Part shown: piece by piece, positions 1 through 12,122 of the stretch
Layout: every line of letters starts with the position of its first letter
How positions within the stretch are numbered: position 1 is the stretch's first letter
Assembly (NCBI GenBank): GCA_037178975.1
Contig: JASJZH010000001.1
Coordinates: forward strand, 2,170,001-2,234,000
Reading direction: 5' to 3'
Length of the DNA: 64,000 bases
DNA from: Oscheius tipulae
Lineage: Eukaryota; Nematoda; Chromadorea; Rhabditida; Rhabditidae
Translations under genes and position numbers: made by a program
The notes under the pieces: generated by a model
What the model saw: the letters and a program-made list of their open reading frames with translations, nothing else
Databases searched by the model: none
What the model was told of the DNA's origin: nothing

Positions 1-1434
1 CTTCTCGCCGGTACGACGATAGCACATCAGATTTCCGTTCACAGGGCATATCAGACGACCGCTGATCTCGAGAAGACGCACCAGGCGGTCGATTTGCTTC
101 ATGCTGGTGACGGCTGCACCACAATAGATGCGATCGTAGCGAGGCAGACCGGCCGAGATCTTCTGCGAGAGTCCGTTGCCGTGGACGAACCTGCAAATTG
201 TCTTTGTTCATCGAGCCCGCTTGAGTTTGCGCGCAAACAAATACGTTTTAGCCTAATATAAACCTTGATGATGTGCCCAAAGACTTTTTTGAAGTTCGGA
301 GATCGAACCCGGCTCATTTGTTTCGTAGTCAGAGCGCTAACCTAATGAGCCAAGTTCGCGCTCGCGATCCGTTATGTACTTGAACAGGCGGATAAGGTGC
401 AAGAGGTACAGTTTCCGGTGAAGCGCGCTCTGTCTCGAGAAGAATCATCTAATCTCCATTCACATCGTTATTCCGTGGGACTGGTCGTCCATCAAATTGA
501 CGCCAGCAATCGACTGCTCTCCCAGACACGGTCCAATCATCCTGCTGATTTGTCAGAAAGGACTGGCAGTGTGAGTACTCTCTCCTAGCTACTCAGTTGT
601 GAGCTAACTATCGTCTATTCCTGTTTCAATGCTTATTTTGGAAGTGGGAGATTCCTGTTTTTAGCCTCCGGGAGGGGAATGAATTACGAAAGAAATATAT
701 AAACATTTTGCAACGTCTAAGCGTGAGCTTGCACAAATGTCCTATCAAACTCTTCGTTCTAAACTAGAATGTTTGTCAACTTTACGGAACTGGTAGTTAT
801 TAACTTTTTGTTACGTCTTCGAGTAATTTCGTACGAGTTCAGTCACTTACATAGGGACGGCAAAGCTGAATGGTGCCAGCTCGGGACAACTGAGCGTCTC
901 GGCTCGACGTTCCACGCTGTATTTGACGAGATTCTCGTGAATCTCGATGCCATGATTTACGCCGTCACTTCCTGAATTCTTCCGTATTTTCGGAAACTCC
1001 AAAAAGGCTACCGATAAGAAATCCGACGGTCGTGTTGAGCCATCCAGATCCGGATCCAATATTGAGGAAGCTGTGACCGCGACGGAGCTCCAATTTTTCC
1101 AGAACGGTCGCGTACATTCCCGGAGCGGAAATGTGCAGCAGCCCGGGCTGCCAGTTGTCTATTTCGGCTTCGGGAATCTTAATTTTAAAATTTCTCGGAG
1201 GACAAAAGACTCTGGTACCTTGAAAGGACTGTCTCTATAAGCCTCAATGACATGATTTGACGGGAAGAATCGACCGCGATCTACGAGCCTGTAATTTTGT
1301 GAATACAAGATCAAAAGGAAAAAACAAACCTGAATGCTCGTTCCACATTGCTATCCTTGATTTGGTTGCCGCTAACCAGCGAGTCAACCAGCTCGTCGTT
1401 GCTTTTGCTACTATTAGAACCCATTTTTGCTGTA
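1..1434 (-). CDS. PCMTD1/2-like isoaspartyl-methyltransferase-fold protein (3' end cut off)
   Basis: Five coding exons read on the minus strand: 1330-1434, 1219-1288, 1012-1177, 851-971 and 1-190; the rest lies outside the window (about 217 residues seen). The N-terminus starts MGSNSSKS, a likely N-myristoylation site as in PCMTD proteins. A Rossmann SAM-binding motif ([10 protein letters not shown]) is followed by [13 protein letters not shown] and [10 protein letters not shown], all collinear with vertebrate PCMTD1/2. Known for the family: PCMTD proteins keep the SAM-binding fold of protein L-isoaspartate methyltransferase but act as cullin-5 E3 substrate receptors. The C-terminal SOCS-like region is not visible here. 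Three introns are about 41 nt; the fourth (191-850) holds a tRNA-like sequence. The start is chosen because it begins the alignable N-terminus, with an acceptor (ttttacag) 5 nt upstream. Confidence 0.88.
296..361 (-). repeat. tRNA-like sequence, tRNA-Arg(ACG)-like family
   Basis: Read on the minus strand it has an A-box-like TGGCTCATTAGGTTAGCGC, the anticodon-loop-like segment CTGACTACGAAACA and a B box GGTTCGATCTC. The acceptor stem is not convincingly paired. It lies in the large PCMTD-like intron, in the sense of the host gene. It shares the GCTCnGACTACnAAACAAA core with the copies near 42.8 and 54.0 kb, so it is more likely a tRNA-derived repeat than a working tRNA. Confidence 0.6.
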
Positions 1435-3529
1435 AAATTCGTGTATTAGAGCGAGAAGTTGAGGAAAAGAGGGTTGAGAGACAATAAAATGACGTTGCAG
1501 GGGACAATGTGGCTGGGGAATCGATTCGTCGAGAGACGGTGACTTTTTTATGTAGAAAAATGTCAAGTTAGCATGTTTTCGCAAAGGGGAATTGTGTAAA
1601 CTGGGAACTGTTAGCTATATCCACATGGGTCATTCGAAAAAAAAATCGCAAAACCGCTCTAAAAGAATAGAAAAAAAAAATAACAAGAATCTGATGAGGA
1701 AATTGGTCCAACAGCCATTTTCTCCAAACCACGCTAGTTTTCTGGCCATTCTGGATAACTTTCGGTCAAAAATATATCCTTTCTAGGCTGTTGGAGAGCT
1801 GGAAGCAGAAAATGGCTGGAAATGGGGAGAAACGACCGGAAAATCGGGCCGCCGTGGTGAGTGCGAAAACGCTTTCGGGTCTCTGCCGGCGGGCAGAGAC
1901 GAGGGGGCAGCAGCGACCGGGAGAGAGAGGGGTGCGATATCATAGGGACAAGAATAAAGCATCTTTCCAAGGATTCTAGATTTTTACAGTCAAAATGGTA
2001 GAAAACCAGGGCAATATCAATTTCAGAAGAAAAGGTCTTCGAAGAGCAAGAAGAATGAAGGATGCCCAAAGCTCCGATCTACAGGAGCTGAATTTCCAGA
2101 GAGAACTGCTGGAGAATAATACTATCAAGGCAATTCAAAAAGTCTTATCAAACGTTGCAATGCTTCCCAGCAATTTTGTTTCTCTAAGATTCGGACTCAA
2201 AATTCGGTTCTCACAGGGGATCTCCATGGCCAGAGAGGAGACGGGGTTTTTGTACAAGTGGGTAACAATATCAAAATACCAGAATTCCATCAAAAATTCG
2301 ATGCAATTCAGCAATTCGCAGCACTTAGGATATTCTAGGCATTTATCTCAACTTTGGGATCTTTTGGCGGGTTTTTTTGCTGGAGAAGAGAGGAGAAGGA
2401 GAACATAAACCTATTACATTAGCACTGATACAGAAGAACAATCAGTTACTGGGAAATCACAGCCGGAAAATAAAAACGTATCGAAACAGACAAAGTCTTA
2501 GTTTGAATACTCCTGTAGGCTTAAGGTAAAGGAATAATTTTAAGACTTCATACCGGTAAGAAAAATTAACTCCTCACGCACCTCTCCTTCAATGGTAATG
2601 TACACTTTCCCAATGGGAAGTAATAGGAAAAAGTTACGGGAAGGCGAGAAAGGGAATGAAGTATTGGTCGCCGGGTAAATAAGTAGCGCATGGCTTTCTC
2701 TCGACCACCTGATTGGCAAACAGCATGGGTCTTGCAACCGCATCCGGGGAAAACCCGCGCACCCGATTGCAGACGCGCTCGAATTGGGAAAGAGGACGCC
2801 CTGGCGTTTGGTTTCAAGCCGTCTTCCTTTTACTTCATCATATGTTTTCAACAATTTCATTTTTCTCCGTCGCACTGAAAGCCCCACAAGGGTTTTTATG
2901 TGAAAAGGATTTTGAAGTAAATGAATAGTGTGTAAGGAGTCGAGCATATGACCTTGAACTACAACAACCCTCTAGGTATTCCGTTCCTATTTCATACCGT
3001 TCGTCCTGTTACATGAAAAGAACGAAAAAAACAAGATTTTCGTGAGAATTCTCGAAAGAAAAGTATCGCCATTATCGACTACTGTTTTCGGTATTATCGC
3101 AGACCAAAGCGCTCTCAACTTGTTTTTGTTCTGTGACATCTTCAAGAGATGTTGTGACGTGCAAAAAGCACTAAAAGGACGCTATGGCAAGGAAAATAAG
3201 AAAAAGTTGGAGGAGATGACGAAAATGAAGAAACAAAAATTTCAAACCTACCCCCAAAACTACAGACACGGGCGGGAATTCAAACTTATAACAGCCTACA
3301 AATTTCCAATTATTCTTCTTTTCTTTTTACCTATTTTCTCATAAAGATGCTAGTTATCAAGTGTAAAGTTGTCGTAACTTGTCGACAAAATAATTCAACT
3401 CGGAAAGTGTCCAATAGTATTCGGACAAATCCTCTGTTTACTACCTGTCACTCTCCTACTTCTCTCTTTTACTACTCTTTCACCCTCCAAAATCATCGTC
3501 AATTCGAAATCTAGCATATCTAGTAGCCG
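1435..3529. other. Intergenic region between divergent PCMTD-like and RAD21 genes
   Basis: No recognisable gene was found. Several ORFs of 60-137 codons occur (for example 1995-2408 + and 2540-2947 -), but none resembles a family I know. A possible short exon with a good donor (start codon near 1811, donor near 1856) and an acceptor at about 1988 exist, but I could not extend them into a convincing gene. The stretch should contain the promoters of both flanking genes. Confidence 0.4.
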
Positions 3530-6500
3530 ATGTTTTACGCCCAGTTCGTCCTTTCAAAGAAGGGACCGCTGGCCAAAATCTGGCTGGCCGCTCACTGGGA
3601 GAAGAAGCTCTCCAAGGCCCAGATTTACGAGACCAATGTACAAGATGCCGTTGACGAGATTCTCAAGCCAAAGGTTTGTCCGATTCTGATTGAAAAACTA
3701 ACAAAATTCAGGTAAAAATGGCTCTCCGCACTACAGGACATCTTCTTCTCGGAATTGTGCGAATTTACTCGAGAAAGACCAAGTATCTGCTGGCTGACTG
3801 CAATGAAGCCTTCCTCAAGATCAAGATGGCCTTTCGTCCAGGTCAGACCGAGCTCCTTGACGACGGAAAGGAGACCGTGGCTACAAAACTGACCGGACTG
3901 CCGGAAGTCTTCGCCGATTTCGAGGCTCTGCCTGACTTCAATGACCTCGAATTCGCGAACAACATGCAGGTATAACTTCTTCCTCATCAATGAAAAGTTC
4001 AATCGTTGGCAAGCCGTCAGAATTGAAGCATTCGATGCCTAACACAGCTGCCCGATCGCAGTTTTGACCTGGGGCGGCCCCTGATCAATTTTTGAGCATT
4101 CACTATTGGAGAAAATTGGACCACGTTCCGCCTGAATCACTGCTTCTCCTTGCTCTTTCATAATCCACGGACGCCACAGAAGCTAAATTATTACTGTACT
4201 CAGAAACACAGTTTGTAACAAACTTCGAGCCTAATGAGATAGTTTTGAAACACACTTCTGTTTCGAATATTCACTTGGAAACAAACCCTTATATGATCCA
4301 ATTTTTAAGCCGATACCGGCCCGACCCAGGGCCAAACTCGCGCCTCGTCCATGCCTAGTGCCCCCCAAAACCATGCAAAAGTTGGAAAGCTTATTATGGA
4401 CAAGAAACGAGACTGATTTGACGTTCACAGGGCATGTTTAACATTTTTCGAGCCATTTTTGACGGTTATGTCGGTCTCTGGTCGAGTAAGAAAGCGCCAG
4501 AGAGACAGCCTCTTGTCATTTAGCTTGCTAATGAGTTCTGATGCAGTTTAAACATTCCCCAGCAGCTGGATTTCTTCTGTAATGCCTACTTTTCAGATAA
4601 ACCAATCTCGCCTAGACGACATCACTCTTAAGGAGGACCTGATCACTGAAAATGCCAACTACAACAACGATTTTGGAGTAAACTGCTCACTTTTTGTCCT
4701 CATAACAAACAATTTTTCAGATGGACGACTTTGGCGAAATGGCCATGGGAGTCGGAGCCATGGACCACGATTTCACCGACTTTGCCATCGGCCAGAACTC
4801 GTCCAACTTCGAGGAGGCTCGTCGCGACGGCACCGGCCTCGGCTTCGAAAAGGAAATGACGCCGTTCTTGGACGGCGCTCAGCCCAGTCGCAATCTGTTC
4901 GGCGAAGACGATTTCGGCGGGGAGGTCGGAGCCATGGACGACGATTTCGGAGACATGGGAGCCTTGGCCCCATTGGATGGAGCCGGAGAACACGACGATC
5001 TGATGCTCGGTGCCGCGGCCAATAATCTTCAGGGAGAGGAGAACAGCTTTGCACTGGAGCCGCTGGAAGCCGGAGCTCTGGAGAGACTACCGAAACGCAA
5101 TCAGCGAAAGAGACGGCTGATCATCGACGAGCAGAAGAATATCGGCGGAGACGAGATGAAGAACAATATGGCCGATTATAAGTGAGTTTGACGTAGTTAC
5201 TAGCTGGCTCGCTGCTACCATATGGTCCCTTTATCTCTGCCATCCTGTCCCAAACTGCTAGAACCTGCTTTCTCTCTGTCTTTGGCATCACATTCCGGTC
5301 AATCTGACAGTTTTCATCCCTCTCCCTTCCTCCTATTTTGATACATTTGCTTCTTCTATCAATCGGTCACTTACAGCCTTATTATGTCAACTTGTCCTGT
5401 CATTTACTGTTAGGAACTCTACTATTGCTGTCAGCCTGCTTTTTTTTATACCATCTCAAATTCTTGCAAACCCCTGAACCCGGAAGCTATATTGACATCA
5501 CGTTGTGGTAATTTTTGCCCTGTCTCTCTTGATTCCTAATAACAGGTAGACGCTGTTCTTGGTCAACGAACACTGGTAACTGAACCCCATTGGCGGAATT
5601 TCTTTTCTTTACACAATCCTTCTTTTTTTGCCAACTTGTTCGTTGAAAGACCCGATTTCTTTTCCAAACTCTATCCCATCTTTTATCGCTACCAAAATCC
5701 TGTGAACAATTGGCATACCCACGCCTCATCAATATGTGCAAACAGTTCAATTGATGCATGCTGTTCAGATCCGTTCTACAGAATTAACCAACTATGTGTG
5801 CCTGTTACCTTTTACAATCCTAATTTATTGGGGAAAATCAGCTCCACTCGAGGCTCTGTTCCAAGTTTTCCTTGAAAATTGCTGTAAAGGTTGTTAGATG
5901 AGACCTTGTGAAGTTTGATGGGGTCATTTTGTCGAAGTCTACCATTTTTCTAAGAATCCAATCTGTCGCCAGTATTTCTGCACTGGTAGAATTTGGGAAG
6001 TAGGCATGTTATTTGCAACGTGATCTTATGCCATTAGCGTCTGTAAAATCAGCTGTCAGGGTTCAAGACGACGATCTTTCAGTGACACACTTCAATCGCT
6101 CGATCTGGCTCCTCCGACACGAAAACTGATGAGGATGAAGGAAGCCGGTACCGTGGAGAAGCTCTTCCAGCTACCTGGCTGCTCATTCCTCAAGGCCAAG
6201 CCTCTCGTCAAGGTACTTTTTCAGAAATTTCTCTCAAAAACTGCCTGAATTCAGATCTATCAATCACATCTTATCATGCGAGCCCGTGTGGACAGAGATG
6301 CCCCGAGCGCCCGTGAAATCCATCAGGATTTGGAGCTCTCCGAGCACATCGAGGACGACTTCATTGCTCCGGCGCCTCATGTGATTTTGTAGATTTTGCG
6401 TAAAGACAGCCGGTTTTTAGGAAAGTATGTTCGGCGACGAGTATGATGATATTGGCCCACTGCCGATGCCTGACTTCCATGCTGACTCTCCTCCACCGAT

Positions 6501-7355
6501 GGCCGAACTCGAGTCCATAGCCGAAGAGATGCCGCAGAAGGAACAGGACGAGATTCAGATGCCGGACAAGAAGAGGAGAAAGATTGATGTGAGTTTTGAT
6601 GAGAATCATTTGTCTGTCAAGCACGGCAGTGAAGTTTTAAAAGCACTAACTTTGATAGTCTGCTCACTGAAAGTTCATATTTTGCGTTTTTCAATATTTT
6701 ACACACATCTTTATGACTACTTAGTGCTTTTTATCGTCTCATCGCTAAAAATAATTCTCGAAACGTCTACTTCGACGTCAAAAACGGCGACAAAAATGTA
6801 GAAAATTAGAAAAACGACAATAGAACTGCGTTTCCTCAGTTTTCTTGCGCCCATGATGTCTGTGTCCCTTTAAACTGTTTGGAACTCGTAGAGCAAGTTT
6901 TCGCTCCGGGACTAATACTGTGACAGTTAGGAATGAGTCAATTTAGCCCTAGAGGCATCGATGGTTGAGCATATTTAAAAGACGAAAAAGTGCAAGCTAT
7001 CATTTCCGACCAAAGCATTCCATTTTGCAGAGAACCGAAGAAGACGAGACAGTCCTAGAAGGAGACGAGGACCACAGATGGACCAAGAAGACCCAGGGAG
7101 TGCTCAACGCGATTGCCACCAAGCTCAAAATTAACGACGAGGTTAGCTTGGCTGTTTTCTACTTAAAAATCCCATTTTCAGATCACCCTTACCGATCTAC
7201 TGAACAAAGGAGCCACACGCAAGCTGGCCGCTCAGAAATTCTACACCCTGCTGGTTCTGAAAAAGTGGCAGGCCATTGATGTGCGACAGGAGGAGCCCTA
7301 CGGGGATATCGTCATCTCGGCCGGTCCCAATATTGCCCAGACCGTGGCACAGTAA
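3530..7355 (+). CDS. rad21: Cohesin kleisin subunit RAD21/SCC1
   Basis: Nine exons: 3530-3673, 3712-3969, 4597-4677, 4721-5181, 6083-6212, 6255-6380, 6421-6588, 7031-7141, 7182-7355; 550 aa. It closes the cohesin ring between SMC1 and SMC3 and is cut by separase at anaphase. The N-terminal kleisin domain (residues 1-100) starts [18 protein letters not shown] and contains [13 protein letters not shown] and [11 protein letters not shown]. The middle is acidic, as is usual, with the [14 protein letters not shown] motif at about 315. The C-terminal winged helix (last 60 residues) contains [17 protein letters not shown]. An ExxR pair at about residues 192-196 (EEARR) could be a separase site; that is inference. 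Introns 3 and 5-7 kb are long and repeat-poor. It fits mitotic RAD21 better than REC8, based on the DLAPP segment. Confidence 0.95.
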
Positions 7356-7493
7356 TGTCTCTTCCTCGCGTATTCTTCGTTCTTCACTCTTCATAACCCC
7401 ACCACCATTTTGGTCTACTTATGTATTTTGAAACCCCAACACGTTCTCGATCTCTGTAATATCAGTTTTTCCTGTATATAAGTAATTTACCAC

Positions 7494-7499
7494 AATAAA
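7494..7499 (+). terminator. Poly(A) signal AATAAA of RAD21
   Basis: The canonical hexamer lies about 140 nt after the RAD21 stop codon, in a T-rich 3' UTR and before the convergent RPL4 gene. Confidence 0.6.
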
Positions 7500-7958
7500 G
7501 AACTACTAGCCTCTTTTCCAGACATTTTAGCCGATTGCAAGTTCGCAAAATCTGAAGACTTTGGTAATGAGTTTTACAGTAGGTTCAGACAAACTGAGAA
7601 ATCACAGGGAAAAGGCAGCTCGGCTCGCTGACATGAGAACAGGATTAGACGAAGAGATTGCTCATATTGAGCAGACGGACAGGTGATTCGGGTACAGTTA
7701 CATTGTCGGACATCAAGACGGTGATTAGGGCCAGGCTTCTTGAGAAGGCGGAATAAGAACAAAGCTAGGCTCAAGAGTCAGGACAGTTCCAACGGATTTC
7801 CAGCACTTATAAATGATCGAAACCCTAGCCAGGCTAGTTGTTTCCCACTTAGACAATCCCCCTCCCCCAGAGTTGTCAAAAACCAGCTAGTAAGAGGCCA
7901 TAATTCATGAGAAAAACAAGTGGTAAATAACAAAATGATTTATCAACAATGAACAATT

Positions 7959-9130
7959 TTACTTGGCCGCGGCCTTCTTTTGGACAGCCTTAGCCTGCTT
8001 ACGGACAACACGGGCATAGGGGTTCAGCTTGTTCATGAGGCTTCTCTTCCTCAAGGGGTTTCTGTGGATCTTGGCGACCTTAACGAGCTTCTTTCCAGGA
8101 CGGACGGCCTTGATGATCTCCTCGGAGCGAATGATCTTGGAGAAGTCAGCAGAGTCGACCTTGTTGAGAGGAATGGACCATCCCTTCTTCAGCTGGGCGG
8201 AGTTAGCGGCACGAGTTCCGTAGATGGCATTCAGTTTCTTGAAAGCAGACTCGGTCCAGATGATAAGACGGCCGAGATGTCCTGAACATGCAACTTATTA
8301 GGGAACAAAGAGCTTTCTACCTCCGGGAGCGATCTTGAGAAGGTTGAGTCTCTCAACGTTGAGAACGTCAACTCCGGGAATGTTACGGAAGGCACGAGCG
8401 CACTCAGCATCCTGACCGTAAACGACGATGGGGCCAAGCTTTTGCTTGTGCTTCCTGTTGCGCATTTTTCCTTTGCCAGCACGAGTACGCTTGGAAGCAT
8501 AAACCTGAAACAGACAGTATTATACAGAATGTAATAGAACGATACCTTCTCAATATCAGCCCAAACGTGAGAGCGGCGAAGGAAAGAGACAGCCTCCTTG
8601 GTCTTGCGGAAGGACTCGACCTTGTCGGTAACAACGAGCGGGACCTCGGCGATCTTGTCGATGATGTGCCCACGAGCCTGGAGAAGAGCTGGGACTCCGG
8701 AGGCGGCGATGGCGGAGCAGATAGCGTAACGCTTCTGGGCTACGTTGACACGACGATGCCAGCGGCGGAAGACCTTCAGGGGAGCGAACATGTGTCCTCC
8801 ACGGCACATGTTTCCGAAAGCTCCCTGTCCGGAACGGTGGGTTCCTCCTCCACGAACACGAGGAATACGGGCAACGGCACGTCCAGTTCCCCAGGATTCA
8901 GCAGAGTGCTGCTTTCCTAAATTTCAAAGATAAGGTGGAAATATGAATAAAAACAAACCGGCTAGTTCGGCTACGGCATGAGCCTGGCGCTTGTTCTTGC
9001 GGACCTGGTCGTGAATGAAGCTCACAATGTCTGGGCGGATGGGGGCCTCGAAAACAGCCGGAAGCTGGAGCTGTGTTTCCGTCGCCTCGTACTTCTCATT
9101 ATAAACTGTGACGAGCGGGCGGGCCGCCAT
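7959..9130 (-). CDS. rpl4: 60S ribosomal protein L4 (uL4)
   Basis: Four exons: 8959-9130, 8546-8916, 8321-8504, 7959-8281; about 349 aa. It is a structural protein of the large ribosomal subunit that lines the exit tunnel. The start [13 protein letters not shown] is typical. The loop that enters the tunnel ([27 protein letters not shown]) is intact, followed by the conserved RRWHRRVN and [13 protein letters not shown] blocks. The C-terminal extension is short and lysine/alanine-rich, ending KKAAAK; vertebrate L4 is longer. The acceptor tttattttcag sits 6 nt upstream of the ATG, so the transcript is probably trans-spliced or has a 5' UTR intron there. The gene is convergent with RAD21. Confidence 0.97.
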
Positions 9131-9929
9131 TATTACCTGAAAAATAAAACATAAAGAACAGTTCAGAGAAAGAGTAACCAAAGAGGAAGCATGTTTCGAA
9201 GAGATTTACAGAGCAGAAAATTCCTAACAAAGTCTTGAGCATACGCGAACCCATGTTTTCGTTGCAAGAAAAGACAAAACTCTAATTTGAGCGAGATTGA
9301 AAACGGTAAAACTGTCTAGAATCAAAAATAGGCCTCAATATGCATTCGTACAGCGTTTTCTCGTAATTCCCACCGTAAATTTCTTGAAAAAAGTGTTGTA
9401 ACTGCTCACGAACGTACTCTTTGCATTCTTCTAAGATAAAATAGCGAAAAAGAGGAAAGGAAATGGAGGAACAACTAGGAAAAAATTTAGGGAAAAGCCG
9501 GCTGATTTCGACCGACTATTGGTGCATCGGACTGGCCGATACGGTAGGTCGTTACGGGACCCCGCTCCTTCTGGGCAGTCCTTTAAACTCTTTTGAACTT
9601 TCCAATGTTCGTCGAGCTGCTCTGCCCGATTTCATGGGGTTTCCACAATGTTTTTACAGAATTTTATCGAAAAGAGGTTGGCTAACGGTCGGTTTATGTG
9701 CGAATCGCCGTGGAGAAGATATTCCGTGGACAAGGAGCATGGTTTAGTCTCGGATTAGTGGGAAAAGCTGAAATATGCATACTTTTCGTCAAAACATCTG
9801 CTTTGAGGCTAGATTTTGCATTGCTGAGCTCGCCACTAGCTCCCAACGTTGTTCTCGGGCACAGTTTGTCCCCCACATTCTCTCAAAGACCTTCTCTCTT
9901 CGTCTTTCCTCACAAGCTCATTTGCAGAA
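9131..9929. other. Intergenic region upstream of RPL4 and the 129-aa gene
   Basis: No gene was recognised. A 94-codon ORF at 9463-9747 (+) has no identifiable family and no linking splice structure that I could confirm; it could be 5' UTR or untranslated sequence. The stretch probably carries the RPL4 promoter. Confidence 0.4.
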
Positions 9930-10398
9930 ATGGTCAGAAGCGTGTCGTTCAACACGCAACGAAACCTCTTCTTCAGTCAGCCCCGAAGCCAGCATGGGGG
10001 ATGCTCGTGTCCCGAATTTGTCCAGACACTTCATCGTTGTGCCGATCTTCTGAGCAAGCGAGTGGCGACCGTGGTCACAAAAGAAATCGAGCAGTTCAGG
10101 AAAACGTTCAATCGGGAGCAGGCAAGTCAGGTGAGATTCTTTCTTTTTTTCTTGAAATCTTGGACAGCTCGCTACCTTGTTTTCTCGATCACAAATGCTG
10201 CTTTTTCAGGCAATCGCCAACGGAGATCTCGCTCTTTGGAACTGCCAAGACCTGGACACGACTATGACTGAAACGTGCAGCGAAGAATCACTCGAGTCAT
10301 CACCATCCAAGCATACAACTGAAGATGTATTGCACGACATGCTCATGGACGCCACAAGACTCCTTCTCTCCACTTATGAATCCCGAGAGTCTAGCTAA
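9930..10398 (+). CDS. Small orphan protein, 129 aa, two exons
   Basis: Exons 9930-10130 and 10210-10398 join in frame across a 79-nt GT-AG intron (donor gtgaga, acceptor tttttcag). The start codon is 2 nt downstream of an acceptor-like catttgcag, the same arrangement as in several other genes here, which is the main reason to believe it. The protein has a basic N-terminal third with Ser/Gln-rich text and a CSCPEF segment, a helical stretch with KEIEQFRKTFNREQ, and an acidic Ser/Thr/Glu-rich second half ending in a short helix. No signal peptide, membrane segment or known domain is visible. It lies 335 nt upstream of Rab8 on the same strand. I do not recognise the family. Confidence 0.6.
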
Positions 10399-10732
10399 AA
10401 GTCACTATGTAGTTGTAATCTTGTTGATTTTGGAGTTTATACTGTATTCATCTTGTTACCGGTAGTTTACTGATCTCATATAACCTATATAAAGATATAC
10501 TTATTTGATCACTTCTTTTCTCGCTGTTTCATTGAGGCCATTGTCCGTGCTCCTACTTTTGTACCCGGTGGCTGTGCGTCTTTTAGCGTGTGTAAACACG
10601 CTATCTCGTTGGCTAAAAAGGTCTCCCGTTCGGTCACATTTAAATTTGGAAATAGCGCGCATTTTGTAATAACCAGTCCAACGGTTCGGTTCTAGGTCTT
10701 TCTCGCTCGCATATCGCCTCTTTCTGGGACCG

Positions 10733-11586
10733 ATGGCGAAGACATATGACTATTTGTTCAAGGTTTTGCTCATCATTTCATCTCATTCAATCAATTTTTC
10801 AGCTTTTACTCATCGGTGATAGCGGAGTAGGTAAAACTTGCGTGCTCTTCCGATTCTCAGATGACTCTTTCAATAACTCCTTCATTTCTACCATTGGTTA
10901 GTTGCTCTTTTGTTTTGACGCGCCATTCTGACAAAAATGAGTCAGGTACACTCATCACAAGTGTGATTGTGATTGAGATATACAAGTATTTTGCAGGAAT
11001 CGACTTCAAAATCCGAACAATCGAGCTGGATGGAAAGAAGATCAAGCTGCAGATTTGGGATACAGCTGGCCAGGAGCGGTTCAGGACCATCACAACTGCC
11101 TACTATCGAGGAGCCATGGTAAGTGCCTTTCTTTCCCAATGCTATCCCCTTTTACAGGGTATCATGCTCGTCTATGACATCACGAACGAGAAGTCCTTTG
11201 AGAACATCAAGACCTGGATTAGGAACATCGAGGAGCACGCGTCGGCCGACGTTGAGCGGATGATCATCGGCAACAAGTGTGATGTCGAGGAGCGTCGGCA
11301 GGTCTCTAGGGAACGAGGACAACAGGTTGGTCTTTCACCTTGATGAACATTAGCGATTCCTTTCCAGCTCGCCATCGAATACGGCACAAAATTCATGGAG
11401 ACGTCGGCAAAAGCAAATCTCAACGTCGAGGAGGCATTCTTCACTCTGGCCCGCGATATCAAGGCCAAGACCGAGAGGAAACAGGGCCCGAGCAGTGGAG
11501 GCGGTGGTGGACGGGTACCTCTCGGATCCGGAGCCGGTCAGCAGAAAAAGGGTCTCTTCGGTGGCTGGAGCTGCTCCATTCTGTAA
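10733..11586 (+). CDS. rab8: Small GTPase Rab8
   Basis: Five exons: 10733-10762, 10803-10896, 10997-11118, 11158-11325, 11368-11586; 210 aa. Rab8 directs Golgi-to-plasma-membrane and ciliary traffic. The N-terminus [18 protein letters not shown] matches Rab8 exactly and includes the P-loop GDSGVGKT. Switch I carries [11 protein letters not shown], switch [24 protein letters not shown], and the base-recognition motifs are GNKCDVE and ETSAKAN. The C-terminus ends CSIL, a CAAX-type geranylgeranylation signal as in Rab8 rather than the CC of Rab10. The hypervariable tail is glycine-rich (GGGGG) instead of the Ser-rich tail of vertebrates. The exon 1 intron is only 40 nt. Confidence 0.96.
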
Positions 11587-12122
11587 TCACGTTGTCTTCT
11601 CGCTTACGGTTAGCCTGTAACATGCATGTCACTCTCCTCTCTTCGTTCATAATTCTTCCTCCCTCTCAGCCTGATTGTTCCCACAGCGCCAAAATGAGCC
11701 TGTTTATCCCAGTCTTGTGATTGTTATCCCGTTTGAGCATAGTCACACGTTCTTTTTTGTCTCGTCTCCACATTTGCATATACTTTGTGTAAACATTGCC
11801 ATTTTTCAAAATATGTATCATGCATAAAGTTTTATCCAGATGTTCAGGTAATTTCGGCTTGTTTGTGGTTGTGTTGACCGTTTTTACCTCGTGTTGTTGC
11901 GTTGCTTTTATTCTTTCGCGCATGCCCAACCATTTTTCTAAAAGTTTGAAGCACGTAATCGCTCGCAAATCTTGATAAGAACGTGGCGGGATAGCTTGAA
12001 TTTTGTGCTGGTTTCTGTCAAGCTTCAGCCATGCCATTTCCTTTTCCTTACAATCCTAGCGCTCGTTTACAATTTCAAAGTTGTTATCCAACCTTATTTT
12101 TCAGCGATAATATCGAATAAGG

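Noticed and set aside
1995-2408. 137-codon ORF upstream of RAD21
   Set aside because: Unrecognised, basic low-information protein, no partner exons that could be confirmed.
2540-2947. 135-codon ORF on the minus strand
   Set aside because: Unrecognised; overlaps another ORF of similar size in a different frame, as expected by chance.
4582-5025. ORFs overlapping RAD21 exon 4 on both strands
   Set aside because: Shadow frames of the RAD21 acidic exon, Arg/Ser-rich as expected from GC-rich coding sequence.
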